A stretch of DNA of 64,000 nucleotides. Origin: CAZBRS01 sp964494475. GTDB lineage: Bacteria; Myxococcota_A; UBA9042; CAZBRS01. This document shows, in pieces, positions 16,389 to 26,413 of the stretch; position 1 is the stretch's first letter; the number at the start of each line of letters is the position of its first letter. The stretch covers positions 1-64,000 of the forward strand of contig CAZBRS010000007.1 of the NCBI GenBank assembly GCA_964494475.1. Direction: 5' to 3'. A program made the translations under genes and the position numbers. Below the pieces are notes generated by a model, which saw only the letters and a list, made by a program, of their open reading frames with translations, was not told where the DNA came from and did not search any database.

Positions 16389-19300
16389 CTACCGGACGCT
16401 GCAGTCGAAGTTCGCGGCGCCCGGCGTGCCGAGCTTGGGCGTGGCGTTGTACGCCGAGGTGGCCAGGCACCAATTGGCGAGGTCGTCGTTCAGGGTGGCG
16501 TCGAAGGCCGCGCTCGAGAGCTGCCGGGCCTTGCCGAGGGTGACCCACGACGCGGCGTACGCGACGCTGTCGATCGTGACGCCGCCGCAGCGCAGGATGA
16601 TCGCGTCGCCGTCGTTGCCCAGGTTGAACGCCGTGCCGTACACGTAGTCGGGCGCGCGGCCGTACTCGGTGTCGGACGCCGACCGCGTGAGCAGCAGCAA
16701 CGCGTGGGGCGCGAGGAGCAGCGAGCCCGCGATGGTGACCGTGTTGGTCTTGTCGTCGGTCAGCACGCACCCGCCGAGCTCGAAGGACTGGTCGGTGGTG
16801 TTCGCGAGCTCGAACCACTCGAAGTTGTCCGCGCCGGACATGGAGCGCGCCATGAACTCGCTGACGATCACCTGACCTGCGGCCTTGGGCATGCTCGGCC
16901 CGGCCGCCACGCAGGCCCCGTCTTTGCACACCAGCTCGTCGGTCGAGCAGTCGTACGAGGTCGCGGCGTACTCGCCGCAGAGGGGCAGCGGACCGAGAGG
17001 CAGGCACGACGCCTCGGCGGCGTACGTCACGCGCGTGAGCCCGTCGGCCTCGCACGTGGGGGCGGGCGGCAGGGTACACGGGTTGGGCGTGCACGGGTCG
17101 ATGGGCGTGACGCAAGCGCCGGCCTCGCACACCTGGCCCGTGAGCGAGCAGTCGGTCGGGGTCGACGGGTACTCGCCGCACACCGCGACGCCGGCCTCGT
17201 TCGTGCAGGCGGCCGGGGCCGCGTAGCTGAGCAAGGTCAGGCCGTCGGCCTGACAGGCGGGCGCGGGCGCCGCCGTGCAGGGGTTCGGCACGCAGGGGTC
17301 GACGGGTACGCCGCACGAGCCGTTCGGTGCACCGGGGCTGCCCAGCTTGCCCGCGGTGCCGTAGGGCGTGGTGGCCGCGCACCAGGCGGCCGCGGCGTCG
17401 TTGGCCGCGGCGTCGTACATCGAGGACGAGAGCTGCGACGCCACGCCGACGACCACCTGCCCGGCCAGGTAGGCCACGCGGTCGATGAGCACGCCGCCGC
17501 ACTCGATCAGGATCTCGTCGTCGGTGTTCGCCAGGTTGAAGCTCGCGTACACGTAGTCGGGCGACAGCCCGTGGTTCAGGAGCGCGTCGGCGCTGCGGGC
17601 CAGCACGACGTGCGCGCCGGCCGCCACCAGGACCGAGGCCGCGACGGTGTGGGTGTCGCCGCCCTCGTCGCGGAGCACGCAGCCCGCCAGGTCGAGGGCC
17701 CCCGACGTCGTGTTGACGACCTCGAACCACTCGCCCGGATCGGAGTTGGCCTGGCTCTTGGCCATGAACTCGGTCACGATCAGGTCGCCGGCCTTGGTGG
17801 GCTGGAACACGCCGTCCTCGACGCACGCGCCGCCGCTGCACACCTGGCCCACACCGCACACGGTCGTGGTCGGGGGGTAATCGCCGCAGAGGGCCAGGCC
17901 GAACAGGTTCAGGCACGGCGCCGGCGAGCCGTAGGTGACCGCGGTCGTGGCGTCGAGGCACGCCGCCGCGGGCGGGGTCGTGCAGGGGTTCGGCACGCAG
18001 GGATCGACCGGCTGGCCGCACGCCGAGTTCGCGGCGCCCGGGGTGCCGAGCAGCCCAGTTGTCCCGTAAGCGCCGGTCGCGGAGCACCAACTCTCGGGCA
18101 GATCGTTGGACGCCGCGTTCAGCAACGTGGGGTCCAACTGGAGCGCCACGCCCGTGACGATCTGGCTGGCCGTGTAGGCCACCTTGTCGATGACCAGGCC
18201 CCGGCACTCGAGCACGACCTCGTCGGCCGTGTTCGACAGGAAGAAGTTCGCGTACACGTAGTCGTAGACGAGGCCGTGGTTCTCGACGGGGTCGCCGGAG
18301 CGGGCCAGCACCAAGGACTCGCCCGCGGCGAGGGGCAGGCTGCCGGCGAGCGTGTGGGCCTCGTCGCTGTGGTCGTCGCGCAGCACACAGCCGCCGAGAT
18401 CGAGCAGGCCGGTGGTCACGTTGGTGAGCTCGATCCACTCGCCCGGGTCGTCGGCGCCCTGGCTCTTGGCCATGAACTCGGTGACGACCACCTGGCCGGC
18501 GACCGTGGGGCCGGGCGGCGGTGGCGCCACGCACGCGCCCGCTGCGCAGACCAGGCCCGAGCCCGCGCAGTCGAACTCCGCGTACGGGTAGAAGTCGTCG
18601 CAGACCGCCTCGCCAGCGACCACGCTGCACGCCGCGGGGTTGGCGTAGACGATCAGGGTCAGCCCGTCGACGAAGCACTCGGGGGCCGGCGCCGCGGTGC
18701 AGGGGTTGGGTTCGCAGGGGTTCGGGCAGGCCGGGTTCGCGAGCCCCGGCGTGCCGAGCACCAGGCCCGTGCCGTAGGCCAGCGTGGCCGGGCACCAGGA
18801 GTCGGCCTCGTCGTTGTCGACGGCATTGGACCGGCCGGGATCGAGGGACGCGGCCGCCCCGAGCACGACCCACGACGCATCGTACGCCACGCGGTCGATC
18901 TCGGTCGAGCCGCACGCGATCACGATCTGGTCACCGCCGTTCGCGAGGTCGAAGCCCCCGTACACGTAGTGCGGCGCCAGGCCCTGGTTCAGGGCAGGAT
19001 CGCCGCTCTTCGCGAGCAGCAGGCGTCCGCCGGTCCCGAGGATGAGAGGCGCCGAGAACGTGTGGAGGTCGGAGCCGTCGTCCTTCAGCACGCAGCCGCC
19101 GAGATCGAGGGACTCGCCCGTGGTGTTCAGGATCTCGAGCCACTCGCCCGTGTCGGCGCCGCTCATGGAGCGCGCCATGAACTCGGAGACGACGACCTCG
19201 CCCGCGACGTCGGGGGTGTTGCCGAGACCGGCCAGCACGCAGGCTCCGCCTCCGCAGACGTAGCCGGGGGTGGCGCCGCAGTTGGTGACGGCGGAGGGGA

Positions 19301-22300
19301 AGCTGCACTGGGCCGCGCCCTCGACCGCCAGGCACGAGCCCGGCGCCGTGTAGGCGCGCAGGGTGACCCCGTCGACGTCGCAGGTGGGCGCCGGCGCCAC
19401 GCGGCAGGGGTTCGGGAGGCAGGGGTCGCCGGAGGGCACGCAGGCGCCCCCCTGGCACACCAGCAACTGCGCGTCGCAGTCGGTGGCGGTGGGCGGATAG
19501 GCGCAGGCCGCGGCGTGGTCGACGACGCTGCACGCACCCACGGCGGGGTAGGCGAGCGCCTTGGTGCCCGTGCCGTCGCAAACGGCCAGGGGCGGATCGT
19601 CGCAGGGGTTCGGCGTGCAAGGGTCGCAGGCCGGGTTCAGGCTGCCGGGGGTGCCGAGCTTGCCCGCCGTTCCGTAGGGTGTCCAGGCCGTGCACCACGC
19701 CTCGCGGGCGTCGTTGGCCGACGCGTCGAAGGCAGCCAGCGAGAGCTGCGTGGCGGCACCCTCGACGATCCAGGTCGACGCATAGGCCACGCGGTCGATG
19801 ACCAGGTCGTGGCAGACGATCTCGATGACGTCGCTCGAGTTGCCGAGCGAGAAGTTGGCGTAGACGTACTCGACATCGAGGCCGTGGTTCAGCGCGGGGT
19901 CGCCGCTCTTGGCGAACAGCTTGCGGCCGCCGGGCTGGAGGGTGAGCACACCGGCGATGACGTGCAGGTTCTGGTCGTCGTCGCGCAGGGTGCAGCCACC
20001 GAGGTCGAGGATCTGACCGGTGGTGTTCGTGAGCTCGAACCACTCGCCCGGGTCGTCGCCCGCCTGGCTCTTGGCCATGAACTCTGTGACGAGCACGGCG
20101 CCCGCCGCGGCCGGCGCGTTGCCCTGGCCGGGCACGATGCACGCCTTGAAGGTGGTCGCGTCGCAGATCTTGGCGTCGGCGGCGCAGTTCAGGGTGGTCG
20201 ACGTGTAGGTGCACTCGGCCGCGCCGTTCGCGTCGACGCACGCACCGGGCCCCGCGAACGTGCGCAGCACCTGGTCTTCGCACACGGGCACCGGCACGGC
20301 CGTGCAGGGGTTCGGCTTGCACACGGTGGCGTTCACCTGCAGGCTGCCCGCGTTGGCGGCCGCGTAGCCGTCTTCGGAGCCGTCGGCGCCGAAACCCGCG
20401 GCTCCGTCGCAGTAGAGCCAGGTGGCGCCGTCGTCGACCGAAAAGCGGTAGGCGAGATCGTACAGACCGGGCACCACCACGGCCAGATCGGCCTGGTACT
20501 CGTCGTTCTTCGGCTCGCCGGCCGTCGCGGCGTCCCAGCCCGGGTTCGGGGTGGCCGCCAGCCACGTCCAGTCGGCGTTGCCCTCGGGCGCGGAGCCGTC
20601 GGGGCCGTAGCCGACCTCGGCCACGAGGCCTTCGTCCTCGTCGACGCCGTTGGTGCGCTCGGTGATCCACGGGATGTAGACGCGCCCGTAGGTGGAGGTC
20701 GGGACCTCGACGTCGACCGAGGCCGTCAGGGGGTGCTGGAGGCGGCACCAGCCCACCTGGATCGGCGCGCAGGTGTGGTTCGCGGTGCCGGGCGTGCCCA
20801 GCTTGGGCGGCACAGCCGTGCCGTAGGCGGGGCGCCCGAAGCACCAACTCTCGAGCGCGTCGTTGCCGGCGGCGTCGAACGCCTCGGGCTTCAACTGCGT
20901 CGAGACGCCGAGCGCCACCCAGTCGGCGGCGTAGGCCACCTTGTCGATCGACGCCTCGCCGCACACCAGCTCGATGGTGTCGGCGCTGTTCGAGAGCGTG
21001 AAGCCCGTGTACACGTAGTCGGGCGCGAGGCCGTGGTTCACCGTCGCGTTGCCGCTGCGGGCCAGCAGCAGGGGCTCGCCCGGAGCCGCGATGAGCACGC
21101 CGGCCAGCGTGTGGGCCTCGGCGCCGGCGTCCTTCAGCACGCAGCCGCCCAGGTCGACCTTGGCGGCGCCCACGTTGACCAACTCGATCCACTCACCGTC
21201 GTCGGCCCCGGACTGCGAGCGGGCCATGAACTCGCTGACGATCACCTGGCCGGCCAGCGGGGGCGTGCCCTGCCCCTCGAACACGCAGGCCGCGGCGACG
21301 CAGATCTTGCCGCCGGTGGCGCACTCGGTGCGGGTCTCGGCGTAGGCGCACGAGGCGGCTCCGCCGACCACCGAGCAGTCGCCGAGGGCCGCGGGCGTCA
21401 CGATCGACGTGCCGTCGCACGACGCCGCCGGGGGCGTGGTGCAGGGGTTGGGGGCGCAGGGCGTGGTGTTGGCGACGAGCTTGCCCGCGTTCTCGGGCGA
21501 GTAGCCGTCTTCGGAGCCGTCCTTGCCGGCGCCCGCGGGCCCATCGCAGTAGAGCCACGTAGCGCCACTATCGTACGAGAAGCGCGCGGCCGTGTCGTAG
21601 GTGCCCGGCAGGGCCACGGGCAGGACCGCCAGGTACTCGTCGTTGCCGGGCTCGGCCCCGTCGGTCCACGCCGGATTGCCGGCGGCGGCGACCCACGTCC
21701 AGCTGGCATCGGGGGTCGAGGCGTCGGGGCCGTACCCGATCTCGGCCTTCAACTGTTCTGCCGGGTCGACGCCGGCCGTCAGGTCGGTGAGCCCGCCCAC
21801 GTGGACGCGGGCGTAGAAGGTCTCGGAGGCGCCGGCGTCGAGGGCCAGGTCGAGGGGGTGCTGCAGGCGGCACCAGTCGACCCGCGTCTTGCCGCACGCG
21901 CCGTTAGCGGCGCCGGGCGTGCCGAGCAGCTGAGGCACGTCGGTGCCGTAGCCTTCGGTGGCCGGGCACCAGTTGTCGTCGACGTCGTTGGCCGTGGCGT
22001 CCTCCGCCAGGGAGCTCAACTGCATGGCCACGCCGAGCACGACCCACGCCGTGTCGTAGACCACGCGGTCGATGAGCACGTCGCCGCACTCGAGCACGAT
22101 CTCGTCGCTCGAGTTGTTGGTGAGCGTGAAGCCCGTCCAGGCCAGGTCGGCCTCGAGCCCGTGGTTCTTGGTGGGATCCAGGCTGGCCGCCAGCACCACG
22201 CGCTGCCCGGGGGGCACCAGCACGGAGGCGTCGAGGGTGAAGGAGTCGGTGCCGTCGTCCTTCAAGACGCAGCCCGTCAGGTCGAGCAGGCCGGCGGTGG

Positions 22301-25004
22301 CGTTGGTGAGCTCGACCCACTCGCCCAGGTCGCCCGAGCCGCTCTGGGAGCGCGCCAGGAACTCGGTGATCACGACGTCGCCGTGCGCCGCCGGCAGCGT
22401 GCCCGTGCCCTCGACCACGCACTGGCCGTTCAGGCACACCTCGCCCTCGAGGCTGCAGTCGATCGGCACGTTGGAGAAGGAGCACTCGGCGAAGCCGCCG
22501 ACCACCTGGCAGGCGCCCGGCGCGGGGTGGGTGAGGAGCGTGACGCCGTCCTGGCAGGTGGCCGCGGGCGGGGTCGTGCAGGGGTTCGGATCGCAGAGCG
22601 CCGCCTTGGCCACGAGGTCGCCGGCGTCGTCGGGCGAGTAGCCGTCTTCGGAGCCGTCCTTACCGGCACCCGCGGGCCCGTCGCAGTACAGCCACGTGGC
22701 GCCGCCGTCCTTCGAGAAGCGGTAGGCCAGGTCGTAGGTCCCGGCCGCGGCCACGCTGACCGCCGCCGAGTACTCGTCGTTGCCGGGCTCGGCCGTGTCG
22801 ACCCACGCGGCGTTCGGCGCGACCGCCGTCCACGTCCACGCGCCGTCGTTCGCGGGATCGGAGCCGTCGGGGCCCACGCCCACCGCACCGATCAGGTCGG
22901 CGTTGACGTCGACGCCCGTGGTCAGGTCGGTGACGCCGGCGGCGAACACGCGCCCGTAGGTGGTCACGGCCTCGTTCAGCCCCACGGTGATGGAGAGCGG
23001 ATGCTGGAGGCGGCACCAGTCCACGCTGGGGGCCTGGCAGCTCGCGTTCGAGGCCCCGGGCGTGCCCTGCAGGCCGGCACCGAACGGCGCGGTGGAGGGG
23101 CACCAGTTGGCGGCCGCGTCGTTGCTGTCGGCGTCGAACGCGTCGGGATCGAGCTGCACGGAGACGCCCTGGACGACCCACGGCGTGGTGTACGCCACGG
23201 CATCGATCTCGACGCCGCCGCAGGTCACGATGATGGCGTCGCCGCTGTTGCCGAGGCTGTAGGTGGCGTAGACGTAGTCGGGATCCACGCCGTGGTTGGC
23301 GACCGCGTCGCCGCTGCGGGCCAGCACCAGGAACGCGCCGGGGCCCACGACCAACGGCCCGCTGATCGTGTGGGTGTCGGACGCCGTGTCGGTGAGGACG
23401 CAGCCTCCGAGATCGAGGGTGAGGCCGGTGGTGTTCGCGAGCTCGAACCACTCGCCGTTGTCGGACCCGGACTGCGACTTGGCCATGAACTCGGTGATCA
23501 GCAGGTCGCCCCGCGCGGCCGGCGCGGGGAACGTGGGGCCGTTCACGCAGGCGGCGTCTTCGCACGTGCCGCCTTCGTCGGAGCAATCGGTCTCGACCGG
23601 CGGGTACGCGCACTCGGCCGCGGCCCCGACCACCGAACAGGCTCCCGGCGTCGTGTAGGTGAGCAGGGTCACACCGTCGGGGTCGCACGCCGCGGCGGGG
23701 GCCTCGACACAGGGGTTCGGCTCGCAGGGGCTCGGCTCGGTCACCAGGTTGCCCGCATCAGCGGGCGCGTAGCCGTCCTCCGAACCGTCATGGCCGTCAC
23801 CCGCCGGGCCGTCGCAGAACGTCCAGGTGGCGCCGCCGTCGAACGAGAAGCGGTAGGCCAGATCGTAGATGCCGGGGGCCGGGGCCGTCAGGCTGGCCTG
23901 GTACTCGTCGTTGCCGGGCTCGCCCGCGGTCGCGTCGTTCCAGCCGGGGTTGGGTCCGGCCGCGAGCCAGGTCCAGCCGGCCGCGCTCGGCTCGGAGCCG
24001 TCGGGGCCGAAGCCCGCCTCGCCGACCAGCAGCGGGTGCCCGTCGACCGCTGCGGTCAGGTCGGTCACGCCGGCCACGAACACGTGGCCGTACGCCAGGA
24101 GCGCGGTGCCTGCGCCCACGGTCGCGTCGAGCGGGTACTGCAGGCGGCACCAGTCCACGCTGCCGCCGCCGCCGCCGCAGGGCGGGTTGGCCTGGCCGGG
24201 CGAGCCGAACACGCCGGTGGCGTAGGGCGCAACGGCCGAGCACCAGGCGGCAGCGTCGTCGTTGGCGGTGGCGTCGGTGGAGGCCGGGGCAAGCTGCAGC
24301 GCGACGCCGGTCTCGACCTGGTTCGACGTGTACGTCACGCGATCGACGAGCAGGGCGCCGTCGGCGCCGGGGCAGGTGAGCACGATCTCGTCGCCGCCGT
24401 TCGATAGCGTGAAGCCCGCGTAGACGTAGTCCGGGGTCAGCCCGTGGTTCAGGGCGGGGTCGCCGTTCTTGGCGAGCAGCAGCACGGCGCCGGGGCCGGC
24501 CGCCAGGCCCTGCTCGATCGTGTGCGCCTCGCCGCCCTCGTCGCCCAGCACGCAGCCGCCGAGCGCCAGGGTCCGGTCGGTCACGTTGGTGAGCTCGACC
24601 CACTCGCCCTCGTCGGTGCCGCTCTGGGACTTGGCCATGAACTCGGTCACGACCAGCTCGCCGGCCAGCGGCGACGACGACACCACGTCGGTCGGGACAT
24701 CGGCCGGGGTATCGGGCGACACCTCGACCTCGGGCGGCAGCTCGGCCGGCACGTCGGGCAGAACGTCGGGCGTCGTGTCGGCGTCGGGGCTCGCGTCGAC
24801 CTCGGTCGGCAGCTCGGTCGGCACGTCGGGAAGCAGGTCGGGCTTCTGCAGGTCGTCGGTAGCGTCGAGCGCGTCGGGGCCGGCCTCGCCGCCCCAATCA
24901 AAGGTCTCGTCGTGGCCGACGTCGCGGCGATCGTTGCCGCCGCCGCCGCACGACAGGAGGAGCACGCCGAGGACCACCCACGCACCGAACTGCAGCCGTA
25001 CCAT
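16389..25004 (-). CDS. giant lipoprotein with nine lamin-tail domains
   Basis: 2,871 aa, starting at ATG 25004 behind a GAGGTGG site. The lipobox is LLSC (Cys about 19), followed by an acidic Asp/Pro/Glu spacer (20-112). The body holds nine lamin-tail-like domains, each opening with a VTEFMAKSQSG..GEW type motif (near 24636, 23486, 22346, 21228, 20080, 19180, 18476, 17770 and 16855). Each has LDLGGCVL, NHGL.PDYVY and ID.VAY landmarks and ends GTPG..N..C. They are separated by EGF-like Cys-rich modules (PNPC...C...C). Four copies of a further module (WCRLQHPL ... WTW ... GNDEY ... YCDGPAG) occur only in the first half. It is probably a surface adhesin-like or extracellular-binding protein; enzymatic residues are not seen. 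Confidence 0.9.
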   Translation of the reverse strand: MVRLQFGAWVVLGVLLLSCGGGGNDRRDVGHDETFDWGGEAGPDALDATDDLQKPDLLPDVPTELPTEVDASPDADTTPDVLPDVPAELPPEVEVSPDTPADVPTDVVSSSPLAGELVVTEFMAKSQSGTDEGEWVELTNVTDRTLALGGCVLGDEGGEAHTIEQGLAAGPGAVLLLAKNGDPALNHGLTPDYVYAGFTLSNGGDEIVLTCPGADGALLVDRVTYTSNQVETGVALQLAPASTDATANDDAAAWCSAVAPYATGVFGSPGQANPPCGGGGGSVDWCRLQYPLDATVGAGTALLAYGHVFVAGVTDLTAAVDGHPLLVGEAGFGPDGSEPSAAGWTWLAAGPNPGWNDATAGEPGNDEYQASLTAPAPGIYDLAYRFSFDGGATWTFCDGPAGDGHDGSEDGYAPADAGNLVTEPSPCEPNPCVEAPAAACDPDGVTLLTYTTPGACSVVGAAAECAYPPVETDCSDEGGTCEDAACVNGPTFPAPAARGDLLITEFMAKSQSGSDNGEWFELANTTGLTLDLGGCVLTDTASDTHTISGPLVVGPGAFLVLARSGDAVANHGVDPDYVYATYSLGNSGDAIIVTCGGVEIDAVAYTTPWVVQGVSVQLDPDAFDADSNDAAANWCPSTAPFGAGLQGTPGASNASCQAPSVDWCRLQHPLSITVGLNEAVTTYGRVFAAGVTDLTTGVDVNADLIGAVGVGPDGSDPANDGAWTWTAVAPNAAWVDTAEPGNDEYSAAVSVAAAGTYDLAYRFSKDGGATWLYCDGPAGAGKDGSEDGYSPDDAGDLVAKAALCDPNPCTTPPAATCQDGVTLLTHPAPGACQVVGGFAECSFSNVPIDCSLEGEVCLNGQCVVEGTGTLPAAHGDVVITEFLARSQSGSGDLGEWVELTNATAGLLDLTGCVLKDDGTDSFTLDASVLVPPGQRVVLAASLDPTKNHGLEADLAWTGFTLTNNSSDEIVLECGDVLIDRVVYDTAWVVLGVAMQLSSLAEDATANDVDDNWCPATEGYGTDVPQLLGTPGAANGACGKTRVDWCRLQHPLDLALDAGASETFYARVHVGGLTDLTAGVDPAEQLKAEIGYGPDASTPDASWTWVAAAGNPAWTDGAEPGNDEYLAVLPVALPGTYDTAARFSYDSGATWLYCDGPAGAGKDGSEDGYSPENAGKLVANTTPCAPNPCTTPPAASCDGTSIVTPAALGDCSVVGGAASCAYAETRTECATGGKICVAAACVFEGQGTPPLAGQVIVSEFMARSQSGADDGEWIELVNVGAAKVDLGGCVLKDAGAEAHTLAGVLIAAPGEPLLLARSGNATVNHGLAPDYVYTGFTLSNSADTIELVCGEASIDKVAYAADWVALGVSTQLKPEAFDAAGNDALESWCFGRPAYGTAVPPKLGTPGTANHTCAPIQVGWCRLQHPLTASVDVEVPTSTYGRVYIPWITERTNGVDEDEGLVAEVGYGPDGSAPEGNADWTWLAATPNPGWDAATAGEPKNDEYQADLAVVVPGLYDLAYRFSVDDGATWLYCDGAAGFGADGSEDGYAAANAGSLQVNATVCKPNPCTAVPVPVCEDQVLRTFAGPGACVDANGAAECTYTSTTLNCAADAKICDATTFKACIVPGQGNAPAAAGAVLVTEFMAKSQAGDDPGEWFELTNTTGQILDLGGCTLRDDDQNLHVIAGVLTLQPGGRKLFAKSGDPALNHGLDVEYVYANFSLGNSSDVIEIVCHDLVIDRVAYASTWIVEGAATQLSLAAFDASANDAREAWCTAWTPYGTAGKLGTPGSLNPACDPCTPNPCDDPPLAVCDGTGTKALAYPAVGACSVVDHAAACAYPPTATDCDAQLLVCQGGACVPSGDPCLPNPCRVAPAPTCDVDGVTLRAYTAPGSCLAVEGAAQCSFPSAVTNCGATPGYVCGGGACVLAGLGNTPDVAGEVVVSEFMARSMSGADTGEWLEILNTTGESLDLGGCVLKDDGSDLHTFSAPLILGTGGRLLLAKSGDPALNQGLAPHYVYGGFDLANGGDQIVIACGSTEIDRVAYDASWVVLGAAASLDPGRSNAVDNDEADSWCPATLAYGTGLVLGTPGLANPACPNPCEPNPCTAAPAPECFVDGLTLIVYANPAACSVVAGEAVCDDFYPYAEFDCAGSGLVCAAGACVAPPPPGPTVAGQVVVTEFMAKSQGADDPGEWIELTNVTTGLLDLGGCVLRDDHSDEAHTLAGSLPLAAGESLVLARSGDPVENHGLVYDYVYANFFLSNTADEVVLECRGLVIDKVAYTASQIVTGVALQLDPTLLNAASNDLPESWCSATGAYGTTGLLGTPGAANSACGQPVDPCVPNPCTTPPAAACLDATTAVTYGSPAPCLNLFGLALCGDYPPTTTVCGVGQVCSGGACVEDGVFQPTKAGDLIVTEFMAKSQANSDPGEWFEVVNTTSGALDLAGCVLRDEGGDTHTVAASVLVAAGAHVVLARSADALLNHGLSPDYVYASFNLANTDDEILIECGGVLIDRVAYLAGQVVVGVASQLSSSMYDAAANDAAAAWCAATTPYGTAGKLGSPGAPNGSCGVPVDPCVPNPCTAAPAPACQADGLTLLSYAAPAACTNEAGVAVCGEYPSTPTDCSLTGQVCEAGACVTPIDPCTPNPCTLPPAPTCEADGLTRVTYAAEASCLPLGPLPLCGEYAATSYDCSTDELVCKDGACVAAGPSMPKAAGQVIVSEFMARSMSGADNFEWFELANTTDQSFELGGCVLTDDKTNTVTIAGSLLLAPHALLLLTRSASDTEYGRAPDYVYGTAFNLGNDGDAIILRCGGVTIDSVAYAASWVTLGKARQLSSAAFDATLNDDLANWCLATSAYNATPKLGTPGAANFDCSVR

Positions 25005-25124
25005 GAACCACCTCGAGCAAGTCGTGAACCGCCCGAACCCTCTACGGAATCCTGGCAGGGCAAGTATCGTACCGATTTGTGCGCCACAGGCAAGGGAAAC
25101 ACGGCATCGCCGACGCGCGGGGGG

Positions 25125-25153
25125 TTGACCCCGACCGGCTCTCCACCTACGGT
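25125..25153 (+). promoter_or_regulatory. likely sigma70 promoter of the 25181 lipoprotein gene
   Basis: TTGACC at 25125-25130, a 17-base spacer, then TACGGT at 25148-25153, 27 bases before the start codon. It lies between the divergent giant lipoprotein gene and this gene. The -10 match is weak. Confidence 0.45.
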
Positions 25154-25180
25154 AGAAGCTCGGGTCGAACGAGGTCTTCC

Positions 25181-25618
25181 ATGCGCGTCGGGTTCGGTAT
25201 CGCAATCTACGGAGGGCTCGTCTGCCTGCTCGCGGGCTGCGCCGAGGTCGAGCAGCTCGCCGATCGGGGCGCGGCCGAGGGGCGCGTCCTCTGGCAGCGC
25301 CTGAACTCGTGGCTCGAAGAGCTCGATCCCCCGGCCGACGTGCCGACCCGCGGCGACACCGACGCCGCACAGGCCCGGCCCGAGGGCGACGCCGCCGCGG
25401 CCCCCGACCCGACGCTGGCCCGCGAACGGGAGCGCTTCCTGGCGGCGTACGCGCTGCTCGGCTGCGCGGAGGCCGCCGCACAAGGAACGGCCGAACGCGA
25501 GCGCCGGCGCGCCGAACTGTTCCGCGTGCTCGGCTACACCGACTTCGACTGGCTGCGCGACGTGCAGCGCTTCGGCAAGGCCGAGGGCGAGGCGCTGCGG
25601 GCGTTGTGCCGACCGTGA
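25181..25618 (+). CDS. small lipoprotein, unknown function
   Basis: 145 aa. The signal peptide MRVGFGIAIYGGLVCLLAGC carries lipobox LAGC. The mature part is helical and rich in Ala/Arg/Glu (REREREAY-type stretch around residues 80-120), with a second Cys pair in LLGCAEAA and ALCRP. No family is recognised. The ATG at 25181 is chosen because it begins the signal peptide; the frame is open upstream but without one. The membrane protein gene follows 69 bp downstream on the same strand. Confidence 0.7.
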   Translation: MRVGFGIAIYGGLVCLLAGCAEVEQLADRGAAEGRVLWQRLNSWLEELDPPADVPTRGDTDAAQARPEGDAAAAPDPTLARERERFLAAYALLGCAEAAAQGTAERERRRAELFRVLGYTDFDWLRDVQRFGKAEGEALRALCRP

Positions 25619-25687
25619 CCCCGTGGCGCGGCGCAGGCCGCTGATGGTCCTCGAGGACCGAGGATGAACCGCCGAGAGGAGGACGCG

Positions 25688-26413
25688 ATGGAGGCCGAGG
25701 GGCGACGGGTCGAAGTGGGCGAGGTGCTCTCGAAGACGTGGTCGTTGTTCGTGTGGAACGTGGTCGAGCTCGTATCGGTGGTGGCTGTCATCTACAGCCC
25801 CTACATCCTCTACGTGCTCATCCGTGGCGGGTCGGTCCACCGCATCGAGGCGTCGCTGCCCTTCCTGCTGGCGGTCATCCTCTCGCCCATCGCTACGGCC
25901 GCGACCACGTGGGTGGTGCTGCAGCGCTGGCTGAACCGGCGGGTCAGCGTGGCCGAGGCGGTCCAGCACGGCCTCGCGAACCTGGGCACGTACGTGGGCG
26001 TGGGCGTCGTCGCGGGCCTGGCCATCGCGGCGGGGTTGCTGCTGCTCGTGGTCCCGGGCGTGGTGGTGGCCTGCATGCTGGCGGTGGCGGCCCCGGCCGT
26101 GGTCGTCGAGCGCGGCGACGTGCGCGCCGCCCTCCAGCGCTCGGTCGACCTCACGCGCGATCACCGCATGGAGATCTTCTGGACCCTGCTCGTCATCGGG
26201 CTGGCCGGGGGCGCCGTCGGCTTTGCGCTCCGCCTCGTGCTCGGGGCCTTCGGCCTCGACGACACGCGCGTGGGCGCGCTCTTCTCCCACGTGCTCCTGC
26301 AGGTCGTCTTCCAGGCCTTCACCTCGGTGGCGGCCGTGGTCATCTATGTCACGCTGCGCGGCATCAAGGAAGGCGCCGCTCCCGAGCAGGTCGCCGCCGA
26401 GGCCGAGGGTTGA
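25688..26413 (+). CDS. multi-span membrane protein, GPDPase-membrane/YciC-like
   Basis: 241 aa from ATG 25688, which has a GAGAGGAGG site; an ATG at 25664 adds eight residues. There are about five or six membrane spans. The middle portion (LLLLVVPGVVVACMLAVAAP, then VVVERGDVRAALQRSVDLTRDH) resembles the glycerophosphoryl-diester-phosphodiesterase membrane domain and YciC-type proteins, in which a conserved RS..LT..H stretch follows a PG-containing helix. Activity is unknown. The TGA overlaps the kup ATG by one base (TGATG), so it is translationally coupled to the potassium transporter. Confidence 0.75.
   Translation: MEAEGRRVEVGEVLSKTWSLFVWNVVELVSVVAVIYSPYILYVLIRGGSVHRIEASLPFLLAVILSPIATAATTWVVLQRWLNRRVSVAEAVQHGLANLGTYVGVGVVAGLAIAAGLLLLVVPGVVVACMLAVAAPAVVVERGDVRAALQRSVDLTRDHRMEIFWTLLVIGLAGGAVGFALRLVLGAFGLDDTRVGALFSHVLLQVVFQAFTSVAAVVIYVTLRGIKEGAAPEQVAAEAEG

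Noticed and set aside
14253..24407. A 10-kb open frame on the plus strand opposite the giant lipoprotein gene
   Set aside because: It mirrors the repeats of the minus-strand gene, is extreme in Arg/Gly/Ala/Val/His, crosses the TetR and sensor kinase genes and has no domain. Such antisense frames arise from high GC at third codon positions.
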